NCBI GenBank assembly: GCA_027919835.1
Contig: JANVFP010000017.1
Coordinates: forward strand, 930,001 to 994,000
Length of the DNA: 64,000 nucleotides
Source of the DNA: Lentinula raphanica
Taxonomy: Eukaryota > Basidiomycota > Agaricomycetes > Agaricales > Omphalotaceae
Reading direction: 5' to 3'
Below, in pieces: positions 44,526 to 57,600 of the stretch (its first letter is position 1; every line of letters begins with the position of its first letter). Below the pieces are notes generated by a model. The model was not told the origin of the DNA and ran no database searches. It saw only the letters and a list, made by a program, of their open reading frames with translations. Both the position numbers and the translations under genes were made by a program.

Positions 44526-46448
44526 ATGTCTAGCGCTGCTACCCATACAATGACAACACAATCATCAGCTCGCAAGCTATCCGGGTACCAGTTCTACAAA
44601 GAGGTTCTAGGAAGCCCGAAATATGTCGTTGCGCCAATGGTGGATCAAAGTGAACTGGTGAGCATGTTCCAATCTAGAAAGAATCCAACGTTCACTTGTG
44701 GATCGTGACGCTTTTTGGTGAAGCGTAGGCTTGGAGGAGGCTGTCTAGACGATACGGTGCTCAGGTGAGTTTTGCTTTCGTGAAATATAAAGTTCTAGGA
44801 GTTAATCTTGTATTCAGCTCATCTACACGCCCATGATCAATGCCAAAGTAAGCGTTTTTCCCAACGGGGCTTGTAGCTCTCTTCAACGATTGCTGGTCAG
44901 ATCTGGGCCGACTCTACCAATAAAGTCATCCGAAACTCATTTTTCGATCTCGATACTGGCGAAGAAGGTGATCCGACCACCGACCGGCCTCTGATAGTCC
45001 AATTCTGCGGCAACGATCCAGAGAAACTCCTAAAATCCGCAAAAGCCCTAGAAGGACACTGTGATGCTGTCGACCTCAACCTAGGATGTCCACAAGAGAT
45101 CGCCAAGAAGGGCAAGTATGGGGCGTTTTTGCAAGATGATTGGGATCTGATATATAAACTTGGTGCGTTGTTTTGATACATCCGTTTTGGGTTTCTTTCT
45201 GATTCAGATGGGTTTTTGCAGTCAATATCCTGCATGTGAATCTGTCCATACCAGTCACAGCCAAATTCCGAGTGTTCCCAACAGTCGAGAAGACCGTGGA
45301 GTACGCCAAGATGTTGGAACGCGCGGGTGCCCAGATCTTAACCTGCCACGGTCGACTACGAGAACAGCGGGGCCAGAATACTGTATGAATCAGAATTATC
45401 ATCATGATTGAACTCTTCCCTTGTTGATATCATGATACCATCTCTTCATACAGGGTCTAGCGGACTGGGCTAAAATCCGAGCAGTCAAAGAAGCTGTCTC
45501 TGTCCCAGTCTTCGCCAACGGCAACATCCTGTATCCATCTGATATCGAGCGATGTCTACGAGAGACAGGGTGCGATGGTGTTATGAGTGCCGAAGGGCAG
45601 CTGTATAACGTCGCTCTGTTCGCGGGGCTTGATTCTTCCTCATCCGCCACCTCATCCACTTCCACCGCAATCTCATCCCCAGTCCAAACTCAAACTCACC
45701 TCAATCTCTCCCAACACCCCCGCCACGCCGACCTCGCATTAGAATACCTCGACATTGTTCAATCCCTCAAAACACGTACATCAGTAAGCGCCGTCAAGGG
45801 TCATCTGTTCAAAATCATGCGGCCTGCTCTGAGCAGAGAAACTGATCTCCGGGAACGATTGGGGAAAGTGATGATCAAGAAGACAGGTGATTACAGTGAA
45901 GGAGCGTTGCAGCCTTATGTGGATGTTTGTTTGGAGATGAAGGAGAGGATGGATGTGAGTTTCTTTATCTTTTCCATCTCCCCTTTTTGCCTTGCCTTCC
46001 CCTTCCCCGTCGGGTCGTTTTTTCTTTCACGAATGGCGAATGGGGTCTTCAACTGATGATTTGTTTGTTTTGATTACATAGCGTGATGCAGAGGAAGCCG
46101 AAGGGAACGGGAAGAGTTTGGATGAATTGGTGACAACTGATGAGGCTACCGGGCTCAAGGTGTTGCCTCATTGGTTGGCGCAGCCTTATTGGCGTCCTGT
46201 GAAACCTGCTGTTACCACCGGTGAGCATTGAGTCACCTTCTTACTTCTTCTGGGCGTTCTCGGATCCACTTTGTGCTGATATCAATACTTATACCTATAT
46301 GACAGTTCCAGCGAAACGCTCAAAAGCGTCAGACTCAGAAGCGGAACGAGAAGATGATGTCAATGAAGGCAAGAAAGCTAGGCTCGAGCCGATGACGATG
46401 AAGCCCTCGCAAGATCATCAGCGTTCTGCGACTGTTGTGGATGTGTAG
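44526..46448 (+). CDS. DUS1: tRNA-dihydrouridine synthase 1
   Basis: Flavin enzyme reducing uridine in the D-loop of cytosolic tRNAs. Start [20 protein letters not shown], then [30 protein letters not shown], the FMN-barrel entry motif. [16 protein letters not shown] and [20 protein letters not shown] follow, including the catalytic Cys in NLGCPQ. Next come [41 protein letters not shown] and [19 protein letters not shown] Ser/Thr-rich insertion of ~35 residues separates this from the helical domain ([20 protein letters not shown]), and the tail is Lys/Glu-rich ([16 protein letters not shown]). At least six introns. All hallmark motifs are intact. Confidence 0.95.
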
Positions 46449-48119
46449 ATGTAGATGTACCTGAAGAGAGTTCAGTGGTTACGGGCTGATTTCGAGGTGA
46501 TTCATGATTTATCTGTTTCATACAGTACTTGGAAAGATCTTGGCGGTGTGTTTACCGGGTACACCGTGGTACTACGGTACACCTAGCCGTTTGTCTGTTA
46601 CTTTCGAGTCTCAGCAACTCAAAACGTTACCAGACTTGAAGCTTGAGCTCCATGATTCATCTGATTTCTGCTGAAGGATTTCTCCAAACTTTGTTCGGAT
46701 GATGGATGGGATGAGAGCTTTCGTTAGGTATGTTCTTTAGTTGTTTTACCCACTGACACTGATCATCAATACTCCCAGCCTGCGCCTATTTCTGTACTGA
46801 TATTTCCTGTCGAGACTCGAAGAGCTAGACCTCATCCTCATAATTCATTTCAGCGCAGCATATGATATTCCCTGAATATCAGTGAATATGCCGAGCTACG
46901 CTGATTTTTCATCAAATCGCAACGGGCTATAACTCGTGCTACCGTCTCCAGCCTCCAGCCGTCTCCATCTCTCTCTCCATGTGCATCCTCAACTCAACTC
47001 ATGTGCAATTTTCCATCTCATACATCCCGGGTCCGCAGTTAAGTAGGTTATAGGTATCAACAGGTTTCGAAAGAATCTGACTTTTTTGACAGCATGTCCG
47101 AACTCGAAGACAGCATATGTTATACCTATGCTAACGGCTTGAGCGATCATGACAGTGAAAGATGGTTTCATTCACCCGGTCGTCAACACTAAGTATTACT
47201 ATGACCCAAAGTTCCATGTGGTGGTCATCACGGTCGGCCTGTGTTACATCGATGATTTTGGCGATGCTCATCATGATACATCATACATAGTTCGCAATGC
47301 TGCGCCTTCAAACGGGCTTCGGAGTGTTGATCTGATTCAAACACAGTTCGAAGGAAGGATATGCGATTGCAATACCGTTACGCAAATCGCGGTCTCAGTG
47401 CCTTAAATCTTCTGGATGTACTCTTCCCAGTTTTGACCTGCTCAGTCATATTGGTCCATTCCTGTGCATTCGGGGGTATTGTACAACGTATCACATATGG
47501 AGATGTTTTCTTTTGTGTGTTCCCAACTTCCCATATGCAACTTAGCGTTAGATTGTCATAGCAATTCTGTTGAATTCGTTTTTTGCAGTCACAAGGGTAT
47601 CAAAGGGCATCAACAACTGTGTTCTTAGCATAACACGGACTGGGACGACGGAGATGATGATCAAGCTCTTTGTGTCTAAAGGACATCGAAGGTTGTCGAA
47701 GGGGGTAGTCTTTGCAGTTGGAAGTGCAGCACAAAGGCCGAAAGACAATTGTTGCGAAAAAAAATCTAATGATTTGGCTGAACCCGTGGTCCGTGGAAGC
47801 TCCACTCCATTGTTCCTCTTCCGAGGTTGATATTTCCAAATTTGGAAAATCGAACCTTTCAATGGCGTCGTATATAAGGCTGACTTTCATTTTTACCACC
47901 CCACTAGTTCCTTGCCCTTTCTTTTCCCCTCTTCCAACGCTGCTTGTTTTCCCTTCTCGATCTTTTGAGCTAGGCTCGTAACTCTCTTTCTCAACTCACA
48001 GCTTGACGCCAAATCCCCCAAAACCCCTCCATCGAAAGTAACACTGACCGCTTCAGACGGCTCTGTAAACCACTCGAACGTATCGATATCTCAAGTTGAA
48101 CTTGTATAACTCATCAAAG
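46449..48119. other. Intergenic stretch, one coding-like frame and a TATA box
   Basis: An imperfect inverted repeat built on GGTACACC words lies at about 46558-46586, just beyond the DUS1 end. A plus-strand frame at 47149-47406 (MTVKDGFIHPVVNTKYYYDP, VVITVGLCYIDDFGDAHHD) has protein-like content but no partner exons or family. A TATA motif (TATATAAGG) at 47871-47879 lies about 245 bp upstream of the next gene, followed by pyrimidine-rich leader sequence. Confidence 0.35.
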
Positions 48120-49776
48120 ATGGTCCACTTCACCGATGCTCTTGTTTTTGCTCTCTTGGGCGCCACTGCTCGCGCAGCCCCTTTGTCGTTGAACAAGCGA
48201 ATTGCTCAGACGACGATTGATTCCGTTACACCCTGGGAGACGGCTTGCGTACGTTTCATTGTTGATTTTGTTCTCGTGCTCTAGGATCTCATCCATCGCG
48301 ATTTACAGACCAATGCCGGAGGAGGCTCACAATGTAATCCCATCGCAGTCACCGCTGCTTCCACCTTGCTTGCTGCCGCCGGAAACTGTGACCAGCAGAA
48401 CTCTGCTGACGCCATGATCAACCTCGCAAAAACACTCAATAACGACGCCACCATGATTTCTCTTGCTCAAATCTTTGCTCAACAACCTCGGAACTCGGTA
48501 TGTTGAATGTTCATTGCCTTTATCATCAGAACCGCGCGCTAATCAGTGTTCATTGTTCATCACACACAGCCTAACTCCCTAGCCGTGCCTTACTGTGATA
48601 CAGCACCGCAGAACAGCGAATTGAACGGATTCTTCCAATGCCAATTCCAAGGTTCCGACCAAACGTCCTTTGTCGGAGGTCTTTCGGTTGGTGACCCCGG
48701 AACGATTCCTTTCGGGTTGAGTGCAGCGGTTAACCCTGCGGGATCATGCCCTGCTAATCCTGGCGGACCTGTGCCGGATGGTCAGCAGCTAAATGCTATT
48801 ACTCAGAACCCGGGCACTCCATCGTCGTCGTGAGTATTACATAAACACCTCTGAGGATCAGGGTCAGTGTTGATTGTGTGTTTTCAGATCGGGTTCGACT
48901 GCATCAAGCGGAACTTCTGCTGCTCCGTCGTCTGCTGCCCCCGCTGCCGCTGCTCCTTCTTCCTCGGCTTCCACTTCGGACAACAGCGGTTCAGGTGTCG
49001 CAGCTGGTGCAAGTGACTCCTCCGCTTCGTCTTCAACGTCGACCGCCGGCACTACAACATCCTCCTCCACTTCCTCCACTTCCGGCTTCGCTCTCTCAAA
49101 CGGCCAAGCCGCTCAAGCTCTGAACGCCCAATTTGCCACCCTCACCGCATCTTCCACCTGTACCAGCGGTCAGAACGCCTGTGTGAACGGTGCGTTTGCA
49201 CAATGTGTTGGTGGGAAATTCGAGACGACTTCATGTGGGAGTGGAGAAGTATGCGCTGCGTTGCCGTTGGTCAACTCTGCGGGTACTAGTATCACTTGCA
49301 CGACTACGGCTGATGCCGAGGCTCGGATTGCTGCCACTGGTGCTTCTGGTGGGTTGACTGGTGATGGATCGACTGCTGCTGCGTCAAGTGCTAGTTCTGG
49401 CACTGACTCTGCCGCAGCTTCCGGTGCAACTGCTGCTACTGCCGCTACTAACCAAGCAGCTACGTCCTCCACCTCATCTTCCACATCCTCCTTCGCGCTC
49501 TCCAACGGTCAGGCTGCTCAGAAGCTCAACGCCCAATTCGCTACCCTCACCGCATCTTCCACCTGTACCAGCGGCGAAAACGCCTGTGTGAACGGAGCGT
49601 TTGCTCAGTGCGTCAATGGTTCATTCGAAACCACAGCTTGTGCTGGTGGAACGACATGCGCGGCGTTGCCGTTGGTGAACTCTGCTGGGACGAGCATCAC
49701 TTGCACTACCACTGCGGATGCTGAGGCTCGTATCGCTGCTACCGGAGCCACCGGAGGCATAAATGGCTCTTCTTGA
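48120..49776 (+). CDS. Secreted Ser/Ala-rich protein with two CBM19-like repeats
   Basis: Start MVHFTDALVFALLGATARAA with a signal peptide and a KR site soon after (PLSLNKRIAQT). A ~160-residue N-terminal domain with Cys (NAGGGSQCNPIAVTAAS, GNCDQQNSADAMINLAKTL, VPYCDTAPQNSELNGFFQCQ) follows. Next is a Ser/Thr/Ala linker, presumably O-glycosylated, then two near-identical ~90-residue repeats separated by a second Ser/Thr/Ala linker. Each repeat holds FALSNGQAAQ, STCTSG, NACVNGAFAQCV, a further pair of Cys, and CAALPLVNSAGTSITC. The Cys spacing resembles carbohydrate-binding module family 19 (chitin binding), so a wall-associated role is likely. No catalytic domain and no GPI signal were seen. 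Four exons; the last runs 48888-49776. Confidence 0.8.
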
Positions 49777-50260
49777 GCAAACAGTCATGATGAAAGACGA
49801 CCACTTTATGATTTCTCCTTACCCGAATTCCTGTTTCTCCTCCTCTCCCCACGTTCTTTTGGCATTATCATTATTCCATATTTCGGCGACCGGGATGTTG
49901 CCCTTCAACTTGCTTTCTGCTCAGAGATCGTTTTCCTTTGCTCTTGAAAACAAGCAGCGTAGACCGACATCTAATTGTATATTGTTGTACGATGTAGTTG
50001 GTTGTGTCTGAATCGAAATGGGTTTGGTCTTTATTGGCATAGTGAGTGCCGACTCGGCATCGTGAATCTGAATGTGTTCTTCATTTCTTTACGTCCCATG
50101 AACGTGCGCACAAGCTGTATGTAACGCCGCTGGAATCCAAGCTGTACACACGATGCTCTTCTCTATTCGCATGTTCAATCTGTTCCTCAACAGCACCTCC
50201 GACATAGCGAGGAGAAAAAGCGAACACTATCACCCAGTCCTCAAGAATTAGTAAGTTCAA
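49777..50260. other. Intergenic stretch
   Basis: 3' flank of the secreted protein gene and promoter of the phosphatase gene. Pyrimidine-rich after the stop; no gene or clear site seen. Confidence 0.45.
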
Positions 50261-52031
50261 ATGGATTCAAGATTGCCTACCATCCAAATATTTCTGCTTC
50301 TCTCGTCTCTGGCGGCATTGCTGTTCTTCGCATTTGTTTCTCCGATTGCAAGGCTCCAGCCCTCAACTATCATCCTACCGCAGGCATCAGTACGCGTTGG
50401 ACAGAATGCTTCGCGGCCATATCGTCTGCAAGAATCATGGGGACCATATTCTCCTTATTTCTCGGTGGACCCATATCAGAATCCTCCATCAGGTTGTGTG
50501 ATCGTACAGGTATAGTGCCTTCCAGTTGTTGAAGAGAAGAAGATACGAGTTGTTGTTAATGCTGACTATATGCGTGTTTTAGGTCAACATTGTATGTAAA
50601 GAGTGATGACTGTATGCTATTTCGCATCTTGAAGTAGTTCTACCTCAGCTTCAGCGACATGGCGCTCGTTATCCTACGGCTGGACCTGCTGAAATCATGG
50701 CTTTAGCAGTGTCCAAGTTGCAGCAAGTTGAAAGATACCATGATATGCGGTTGGGATTCATCCGAAACTACACGTTCGATCTTGGAATCGATGAACTAGT
50801 TCCATCTGGTGCTATACAGTAGGCACTTATTAAGATCTCAAAGGCGTAAATTGAAGATGGAATTGCTTCTAGATCAAGACTCGCAGGTGCTGAAGCTTTC
50901 CATCGGTATAAGCACCTAGTGAGCGAAGACCTAATCCCCTTCGTCCGGGCTTCGAGTGCGAGTAGAGTGGTCATGTCGGCACAAAACTGGACTCATGGTG
51001 AGTCCTACAATATCTTCAGTGCAAATTGCGAAAAGATTTTGATGTTTTCCTTACAGGTTTCTCTGTCGCAAGCAACTTCGAATATGACCCTCTGCTATCA
51101 GTCATATTTGACTCGCACTCAAACGATACTCTGCACAATTATTGTCCTGCAATAGGCTCTTCTGAGAATATGACCCAAACTTGGATCGAAACGTATGCAA
51201 AACCCATCGCTGAACGCCTCAATACCGCTGCTCCAGGAGCTAATCTGTCTACGAACGAAGTTCATCATCTGATGGAACTCTGTGCGTTCGATTCGGCGGT
51301 GATTGAAGGTACCAGCAAGTGGTGTGGTCTGTTCGATAAAGAGGAGTGGGAAGGTTTTGAATACGCAAAGGATTTGGATAAGTATTACGGGACAGGGTGA
51401 GTTCTCCATCAGCGAGAGCGCCTTCATGACTCGGATGCCGAATTAAACCCCTTTCAGATATGGTCAAGAACTAGGTCCTGTCGAAGGTGTGGGCTACATC
51501 AATGAGCTCATCGCCCGACTTACTTCCTCCCCCGTCCACGATGCCACTCAGACCAACACCACCCTGGACTCATCCCCTATCACATTTCCGCTCAACCGAA
51601 CTATCTACGTAGATTTCACCCATGACAATCAACTCGTGGCCATTTTCTCCGCAATGGGCCTCTTCCGACAGCAGGATCCTTTAGATCCGACCAATCCTCA
51701 TAGCAATGGTCCTAATAGGACTTGGGTTGTCAGTCAGTTGACGCCTTTTGCGGGCAGGATGGTCGTCGAGAAAATGCTCTGCCCATCGCGGAAGGCTGAT
51801 CGAGAAAGTGACATTCATGAGTTGGAGGAATTTGTTCGAATACTGGTCAACGATGCAGTACAGCCTTTGGATTTCTGCTCGGGTAATGAAGGTCTGTGTA
51901 CCTTGCAAAACTTCGTGAAGAGTCAGGGATATGCAATCAGCGGTGGGGATGACGATTGGACAAAGTGCTTCGAAGTAGTAGAGAAGTCGCAGGAAAGGCC
52001 TGTTCGAAGGCCACGAATAATTTCGCCATAA
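50261..52031 (+). CDS. Histidine acid phosphatase (phytase type)
   Basis: Extracellular or cell-surface phosphomonoesterase releasing phosphate from phytate and other esters. Start MDSRLPTIQIFLLLSSLAAL with a hydrophobic signal or anchor to about residue 27. Exon 1 (50261-50509) ends ...GCVIVQ. A 9-nt exon (50583-50591) adds VNI, and the next exon (50649-50818) continues LQRHGARYPTAG, giving the VNxLQRHGARxPT active-site motif with the nucleophilic His. Then AGAEAFHRYKHL, VRASSASRVVMSAQNWTHGF, LCAFDSAVIEGTSKWCGLF, YGQELGPVEGVGYINELIARL and the proton donor motif IYVDFTHDNQLVAIFSAMGL. Cys pairs typical of the family occur near the end (FCSGNEGLCTL). About eight N-glycosylation sequons. The length is normal and it looks functional. 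Confidence 0.93.
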
Positions 52032-52138
52032 GCTCTGTAAGTACATACATCAAGTTGCCCTGGTTGATCTATCACCTGTATGCGGTTCTCTACTTCATAC
52101 TAGTACTACATACTCTGTCTGCATCCCAAGTCTGACTA

Positions 52139-53125
52139 TCATGCATAGGAAATCGATACAGACGAGTCACTATCAATCGTGACGGAGGTCATGATATCGC
52201 TGTACTGCTCAATATCAAAGATAGTGGCATCCGCAAGACCGAGCGTGGTTCTTGCCGACGTCGAAGCTGAAGCGTTCACGAAAGTGACGGTACCCCAGTT
52301 GGCAAGTGGGACGAGACCACCGTTCTGCGTGTAATCTTCCACGATCCATTCAGCATTCTGGCCACCGAGGTAGGACTGTAGTGCGTGAAGACACGTCAAT
52401 ATCATTGTATCGAGAGCTTGGAGAAACACATCCTGACGTACCAACTTTGTCGGTGAAGTCTGATTAATGCTGAAGGTTTTTCCAGCAGATTCGTTGATCA
52501 AAGTCACTGTACCTTCCATGTTGCTTGTAGCCTCGATAACGACTGTGATCACATCCCCGGCAGAGACCGGGAAATCGTCCGTGTCGATATCAGTGGCATA
52601 ATCTTACGAGCAATATGAGATTAGAGTCGTGCTCAGAACACGGGCATGGATACTTACTGGGCCACCACTCATACCTGGAAAGCACATAATCAGAGGTTTA
52701 AACATTACTCCTGTCAGACAAAAATCTTACCAAGCGCCATATTCCACAGAATCGCCGCTGACGCTGAAGTAAACCCCTGCTTGTAGGATCGCAGTGGCAT
52801 ACGTATCGCCGTCAATGCCGACCCAGGCGGCAGCAGCACCATCACTGCCGCCAGTCAACATCGCTGGCACCGTGAAGGTACCGACAGCGTTGTTGAAAGT
52901 TTCGCCAGACGGGGGCGAGACGAGAACAGCTCCTGACCAGTTTCCGCTGTATTGGATGGTAGTATTGGCCGCGTTACTTGCCGTTTCAGGCCCTTCGATG
53001 CGTAATGAGGGGTTCGAGTGTCGTCTCGACGCACGCTGAGACAAGATTTGCGAAGGTAGAGCCCAAGTGGCAGTTATGACAGAGCATATCAGAGCGCTAC
53101 TGGAGAGGATAGCGGAGATTTTCAT
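52139..53125 (-). CDS. Eqolisin-type glutamic peptidase (family G1)
   Basis: Secreted acid protease using a Gln/Glu catalytic pair. The first ATG on the frame is 53125 (MKISAILSSSALICSVITA); it has a signal peptide and a short Arg-rich propeptide (LSQRASRRHSNPS). The mature domain has YSGNWSGAVLVSPPSGETF, TFTVPAMLTG and AAAWVGIDGDTYATAILQAG, the last carrying the catalytic Gln. A 17-nt exon (52658-52674) supplies YEWWP of WYEWWPNYATDI. Then VTVVIEATSNMEGTVTLIN, INQTSPTKL/SYLGGQNAEWIVEDYTQNGG with the catalytic Glu, and VPLANWGTVTFVNASAS; it ends DSDSSVSISYA. Four exons. Tail-to-tail with the phosphatase gene with ~107 bp between the stops. Confidence 0.93.
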
Positions 53126-54690
53126 AGCAGAAAGGATCAGGTGTAACCGGAGGAGGAGGCTCTGGGGCTGCACAGAAAGCTAGCTTCGGTGATCCAAACG
53201 AATGCATAGAGTCGTTTTTATATCCACAAAGCCCGTTTCACAAAAGGCAAGCATCTACGTTATTCCGTTTGTAGCGTTCCTTGCGACAGGTGGCAAAGGA
53301 GACTCATACGATGCAGCAGGTATCTCAGAAGGATATGTTGAATGTAAAGCGAACTCCATGGTTCCAAGGAACAGAATTAATCCGATTACGCGGTGCCACT
53401 GAAGCCAGATAGATGTTATTTTGAGCTGTATGCCTTGAAGATACGTGTTATGGAAGCCTGCACAAGACCATGTATCGTCGATTCTGGCCGTATGATTCGG
53501 ACATATATCCGAATGTACGTACAGTCCAGGTGTTCATATGCTTGAAATCTTGCCATTTTGGAGATAGAGGAAGATTGAAAACGCCTTGATACTGTTCAAG
53601 CTAGGCCCTTCGTCGGCAAAAACTCGTACATGAAGGCCGAACTTCCGATTGCCATTAAGCTCGCTGTAATTGTAAGATAAGTCGCTGTGACTGTAAAATA
53701 AGTTGCTGGCACTGAGGCTTGCAGTTGCTGAACGTGAAAATCGAGATTCTAAAAAAATCAGGTCGCGAACGAAGGTCGGAAAGAATAGAGAAGTACCTGA
53801 CGTCTAGTGAGCATCTCAGAGATAACAACTCTTGCCAGCAGTCTTAGTTGGGACACAGTATTCAAAAGAACGGAACCGTCCGAAATCCTTCCGGCAGCGA
53901 AGCAAGTTGAAGTTGGAGTTTTAAAACATTGAGAAGGGAGCAAAAGGTGTTTGGGTTGAAGACTGTGGGTCTTTTGTAGCGAAAACTGAGTTGTCTGCCA
54001 ACGGTGTGTCCTGCACCTGGAAAGACGAATGAGCACTCAGGCATTAGACTGCTTATCTGCTTCAATACTGAGTACGGCGCTATAGACGGATATTAGTTTC
54101 TTATCCGTTGAGGAAATTGTCACCTGGCTCAGTGAGATATCCATTTCTTGATGGTTTTTCTCATCCTAAGGTGGTCAATTATATGAACAGAATATCCGCT
54201 TGGCTTCTCGATTCAACAATGCAACTGGAGATTGGAAGTGTAAGCACAAGGTTCTTCGGTTGTGCGAATCCGAACCCGAGAGTCTAGATCTAGATGTTTT
54301 TGAGATACAGTCTGAGTGGTAAATCTTCGAGTGTTTCGGTCATAAGAGAACTTGCTAGAGTGTCGTCGCCGCAAGTTGTTGCACATCGCAGGGGTCAGGT
54401 ATTATCAGTAGCTCAATTGGGTGAAGTGATAAGATAAACTATATGCATCATACTGTGCAATACTATAGAGTGAGTATGTGTACGAACCGGCTTGTCAGTG
54501 GATGCTTCAATCGGACAACAACCAACTGGGATCAGAAGACATCGAATCTGTTCGTTTGACAGTTGAATGAGCGAAATTCGTTGACTTTTCTCTGCGATTC
54601 TTGTCTTTTTCGGCGTCTGATCTGAAATTGGTACATCATGGCACGCAGTCAGATTGACTGAACGAAAGATTCAAGCAAGAAACTTATCAC
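53126..54690. other. Long intergenic stretch, no gene recognised
   Basis: Upstream region of the eqolisin gene, then the 3' flank of the RTC4-domain gene. A small tandem variation of GTAA(A/G)ATAAGT-type words occurs at about 53670-53705. A minus-strand frame at 53758-54036 is Arg/Leu/Ser-rich without domain content and is not supported. Confidence 0.4.
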
Positions 54691-57600
54691 TTACGATACT
54701 GCCTTTGCTTTCGATCTAGATCGCGAAAAAGCAAGAGGTGCAATGTCGGGATCGTTGTTCCAGTGGTGAGCATCTAAGTCTCGATAGAAGCCGTCTTGTC
54801 TGTTGCCTTCACGATCAGCACTTCCCTGTTTGTTACCACGGGAAGAGATAGGAATCGCATGCGTCGAAGAAAACAGTGATGGCTTAGGTTTACTAGCTCT
54901 GGGAGTATCATCCGGATCGAAAGTGGACTGTCGTGTACGGGAGCGTGGTTCGGAGTCTCTGGAAGATATCTCAATGCTAGGTGATCTGGTTCGAGCAGGC
55001 CCTATAGGTTGCTTGCGTCTTTTTCGCGTTGTGGCGTTGGATCCAGGATTTTCCGCAACGGTAGTAGTGACCATGGCATCATCATCGGAGATACTCATAC
55101 TGCCAGCGCTACTAGGCTTGAACGACGACGGAGGAGGGAGGGAGAAACCTGAAGCGGAATTTGAAGGTGATAGGTAATCGTCGTCTTTCGAAGAGGAGAC
55201 ACCATCATTCGCGAATGCGTCAAGGAGAGCATCGTCCAAATCAGATTCATTCATATCGAGCCCGTTGTCCGAGAAGCCCGTTGTATCCTCAGGTTCAGAT
55301 GCGACATCCATATAAGCGAGGGAGGAAGTACTTGCGTTTTTCTGAATAGCCCTCGGTTTGGGCCGCGGCTTGAGTTTCGGAAGCTTCTGGGGTGATGATG
55401 CTTGAGCAAGCAAGGAAGACCCAATGGCTTGAGACCCCTTCTCCTTTCGTTTACTCTTTCGTTCGCGAGCCCCGTGTTCCATCGTCTGTTCTTGTTCGTG
55501 GAGCATCAAATCTTCCTGCTCCTTCTCAAGTTCTAATCTGCGCCTGCGAGCCTTTTCTCTGACCATTCTATCAGCAACGTTCATCTGTGTGAATGATTCA
55601 CCATTCGGGTCGAAGGCTGGCTGATTCCTCTCCTTCTCCTTGCCTTTGCTTTTGCCCTTGCCTTTAGGATCGTCTTTGGCGCTGACAGCCTTCCCCCGTT
55701 CACCGGTGTCCTCAGGGAACATCATGACACCGTACGTTGTACTGTCTCGCAAAATCTCGAGGGCTTCTCGTGCACCAGAAGGACCGGAAAGAGACTTGTC
55801 TTCCATAATCAGCCGCAGAGCTACTTCTGGGAGTAAGACCCGATTGATGAATTCCTTTGGACTCAAAGGAGCGACAAGATCAGGGTGAGTGGTTTCCGGA
55901 GGGAACAGGTCATAGAGCGATTGGTGAATGAGAACGGAACCAAGTTCGCCGTAACTGGATATTCCTAAGAAATGTGACAGATACCTGACCAAAAGAACTC
56001 ACTATCCAGGCTGAGCGTTCTGAAAGTTTGCAAATTGGCTCTTGACATTCGCAGCCGCACGCGTTCCTTTCTCCTCGATTTCTTCCATGATTTCTTTCCA
56101 GAAGAAACATTGATCTCGAGCCCGTCTTCGCTGAGAACTTACTCCACCAAGGTCATCGTCTCCGTCTACGACACTGTCACCAGTCAAGCTCTCAACCCAA
56201 AAATTCTCCATGAGCGCCTCTAGATGCGCTCTCATCCTCATCACTCTATCGTGAATCTGATCCCATTCGATTGATTTCGGCCAACCTTTTGTTTCTGCCT
56301 CGGGAAGGATTTTGCTCTCAAATCGATGGCGTTGACATACGATGATGAAAAGCGTGACAGCGGCTTTGCGACCCATGGGGTTCGTTGGTCGCGGGGCACG
56401 CACGGATTTCTTGGCGGTGGTAACGAGTAGATTTTTGAGATGAGGCGTAGGCGACGGGGGGAGTGGTTCATCGCAGTATGGGCATAGCGTGTTGGCGTCG
56501 ACGTTGGGTCTATAAACTAATGCACGTTTTCTCAACGAACAGTGAACAGACAGAGCAACCATTAAACGTACAGTAATCGTCATCATCACTGTCGTCGCTT
56601 TCATGAATACTTGGAGGTGAGGAAGAGTGACTGGTCATCGAATATCAGAAGCATCAATACTGAGGACGATATAACATACACATCGTTGTCATTGAGACGT
56701 TGTCTCTTCAACGGACTAGCATCATCTTGAGAAGACGCGTTCGAAGGGCGTTTACCAACGGCCTTTCTCGGCTCAGAAGCGGATTGCGAGCAGTCTACAG
56801 GGAAAGGCGCTACATTTGAGACAGCGACAACCTTTCTCACTCTCGATTTTGATTTGGACCGATGTTCGCCATCAATGCCGTAACCTTGCTGTGAGGGCTC
56901 GAGGGCATGGGCCTTCCCGGGTGGGGAATCATTGAGAGACAAAGGAAAGTCAGCAACTTTAGCGTTGGAGAAGGATGGATGAGGTTTGACGGTTTCGGGC
57001 GAAGCAGCAGCGACAGGAAAGGTCCGGGGTTCAACGGAATGGGGTTTTGGATCTTTCTTTGGCGTGTGCGCTGGTGATGCCTGGACGGGGAATCTCGCGA
57101 CGGGTTTCAATTTTCCAACAGGTGGTCTGAGGAGAACATTGTCTGAAACGTCGCGTGATGAAGATTTCACGGGAAGTGGTTTCGGTTTCGGTCTTCCTTT
57201 CTTCGACAGTACCGTGACTTCCGTTTCCATCTGCTTCCCTTCACTTTCGCGATTAGACCCACTGGCTTTTTTACCCTCGTCCACTGGTCTATCGCTCCGA
57301 GTTGACCTTGGAACACGTCTTTCACTGACGATTTCCACGCTAGTTTGTCTAGGAGCTTTCCGTGGAGATTTGCGCGATTCGGATGACGCCTTCGACAACG
57401 GTTTTGTGAGAGAGGGCAAGCGGGTTGCGTTTGAGAGATTCGGACTCTTTGGCTCGAGGACACTGGAGTTTGGCATGCGTGAAGCGGAGGGAATGGCATT
57501 ATCGTTTTCTGATCTAGTCTTTTTGAATTTCAATGACTTCAGAGTCTTGCTTTTCGCCGCCTGGTGCTCTGGATCCAGAGAGAAGGTTTGAGAGGACGGA

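Noticed and set aside
53758..54036. Minus-strand 92-codon frame as a gene
   Set aside because: Low-information Arg/Leu/Ser sequence with no start context, splice partners or motif.
56986..57591. Long plus-strand open frame (201 codons)
   Set aside because: It is the antisense of the Ser/Pro/Lys-rich first exon of the RTC4-domain gene; biased composition keeps the opposite strand open. No domain content.
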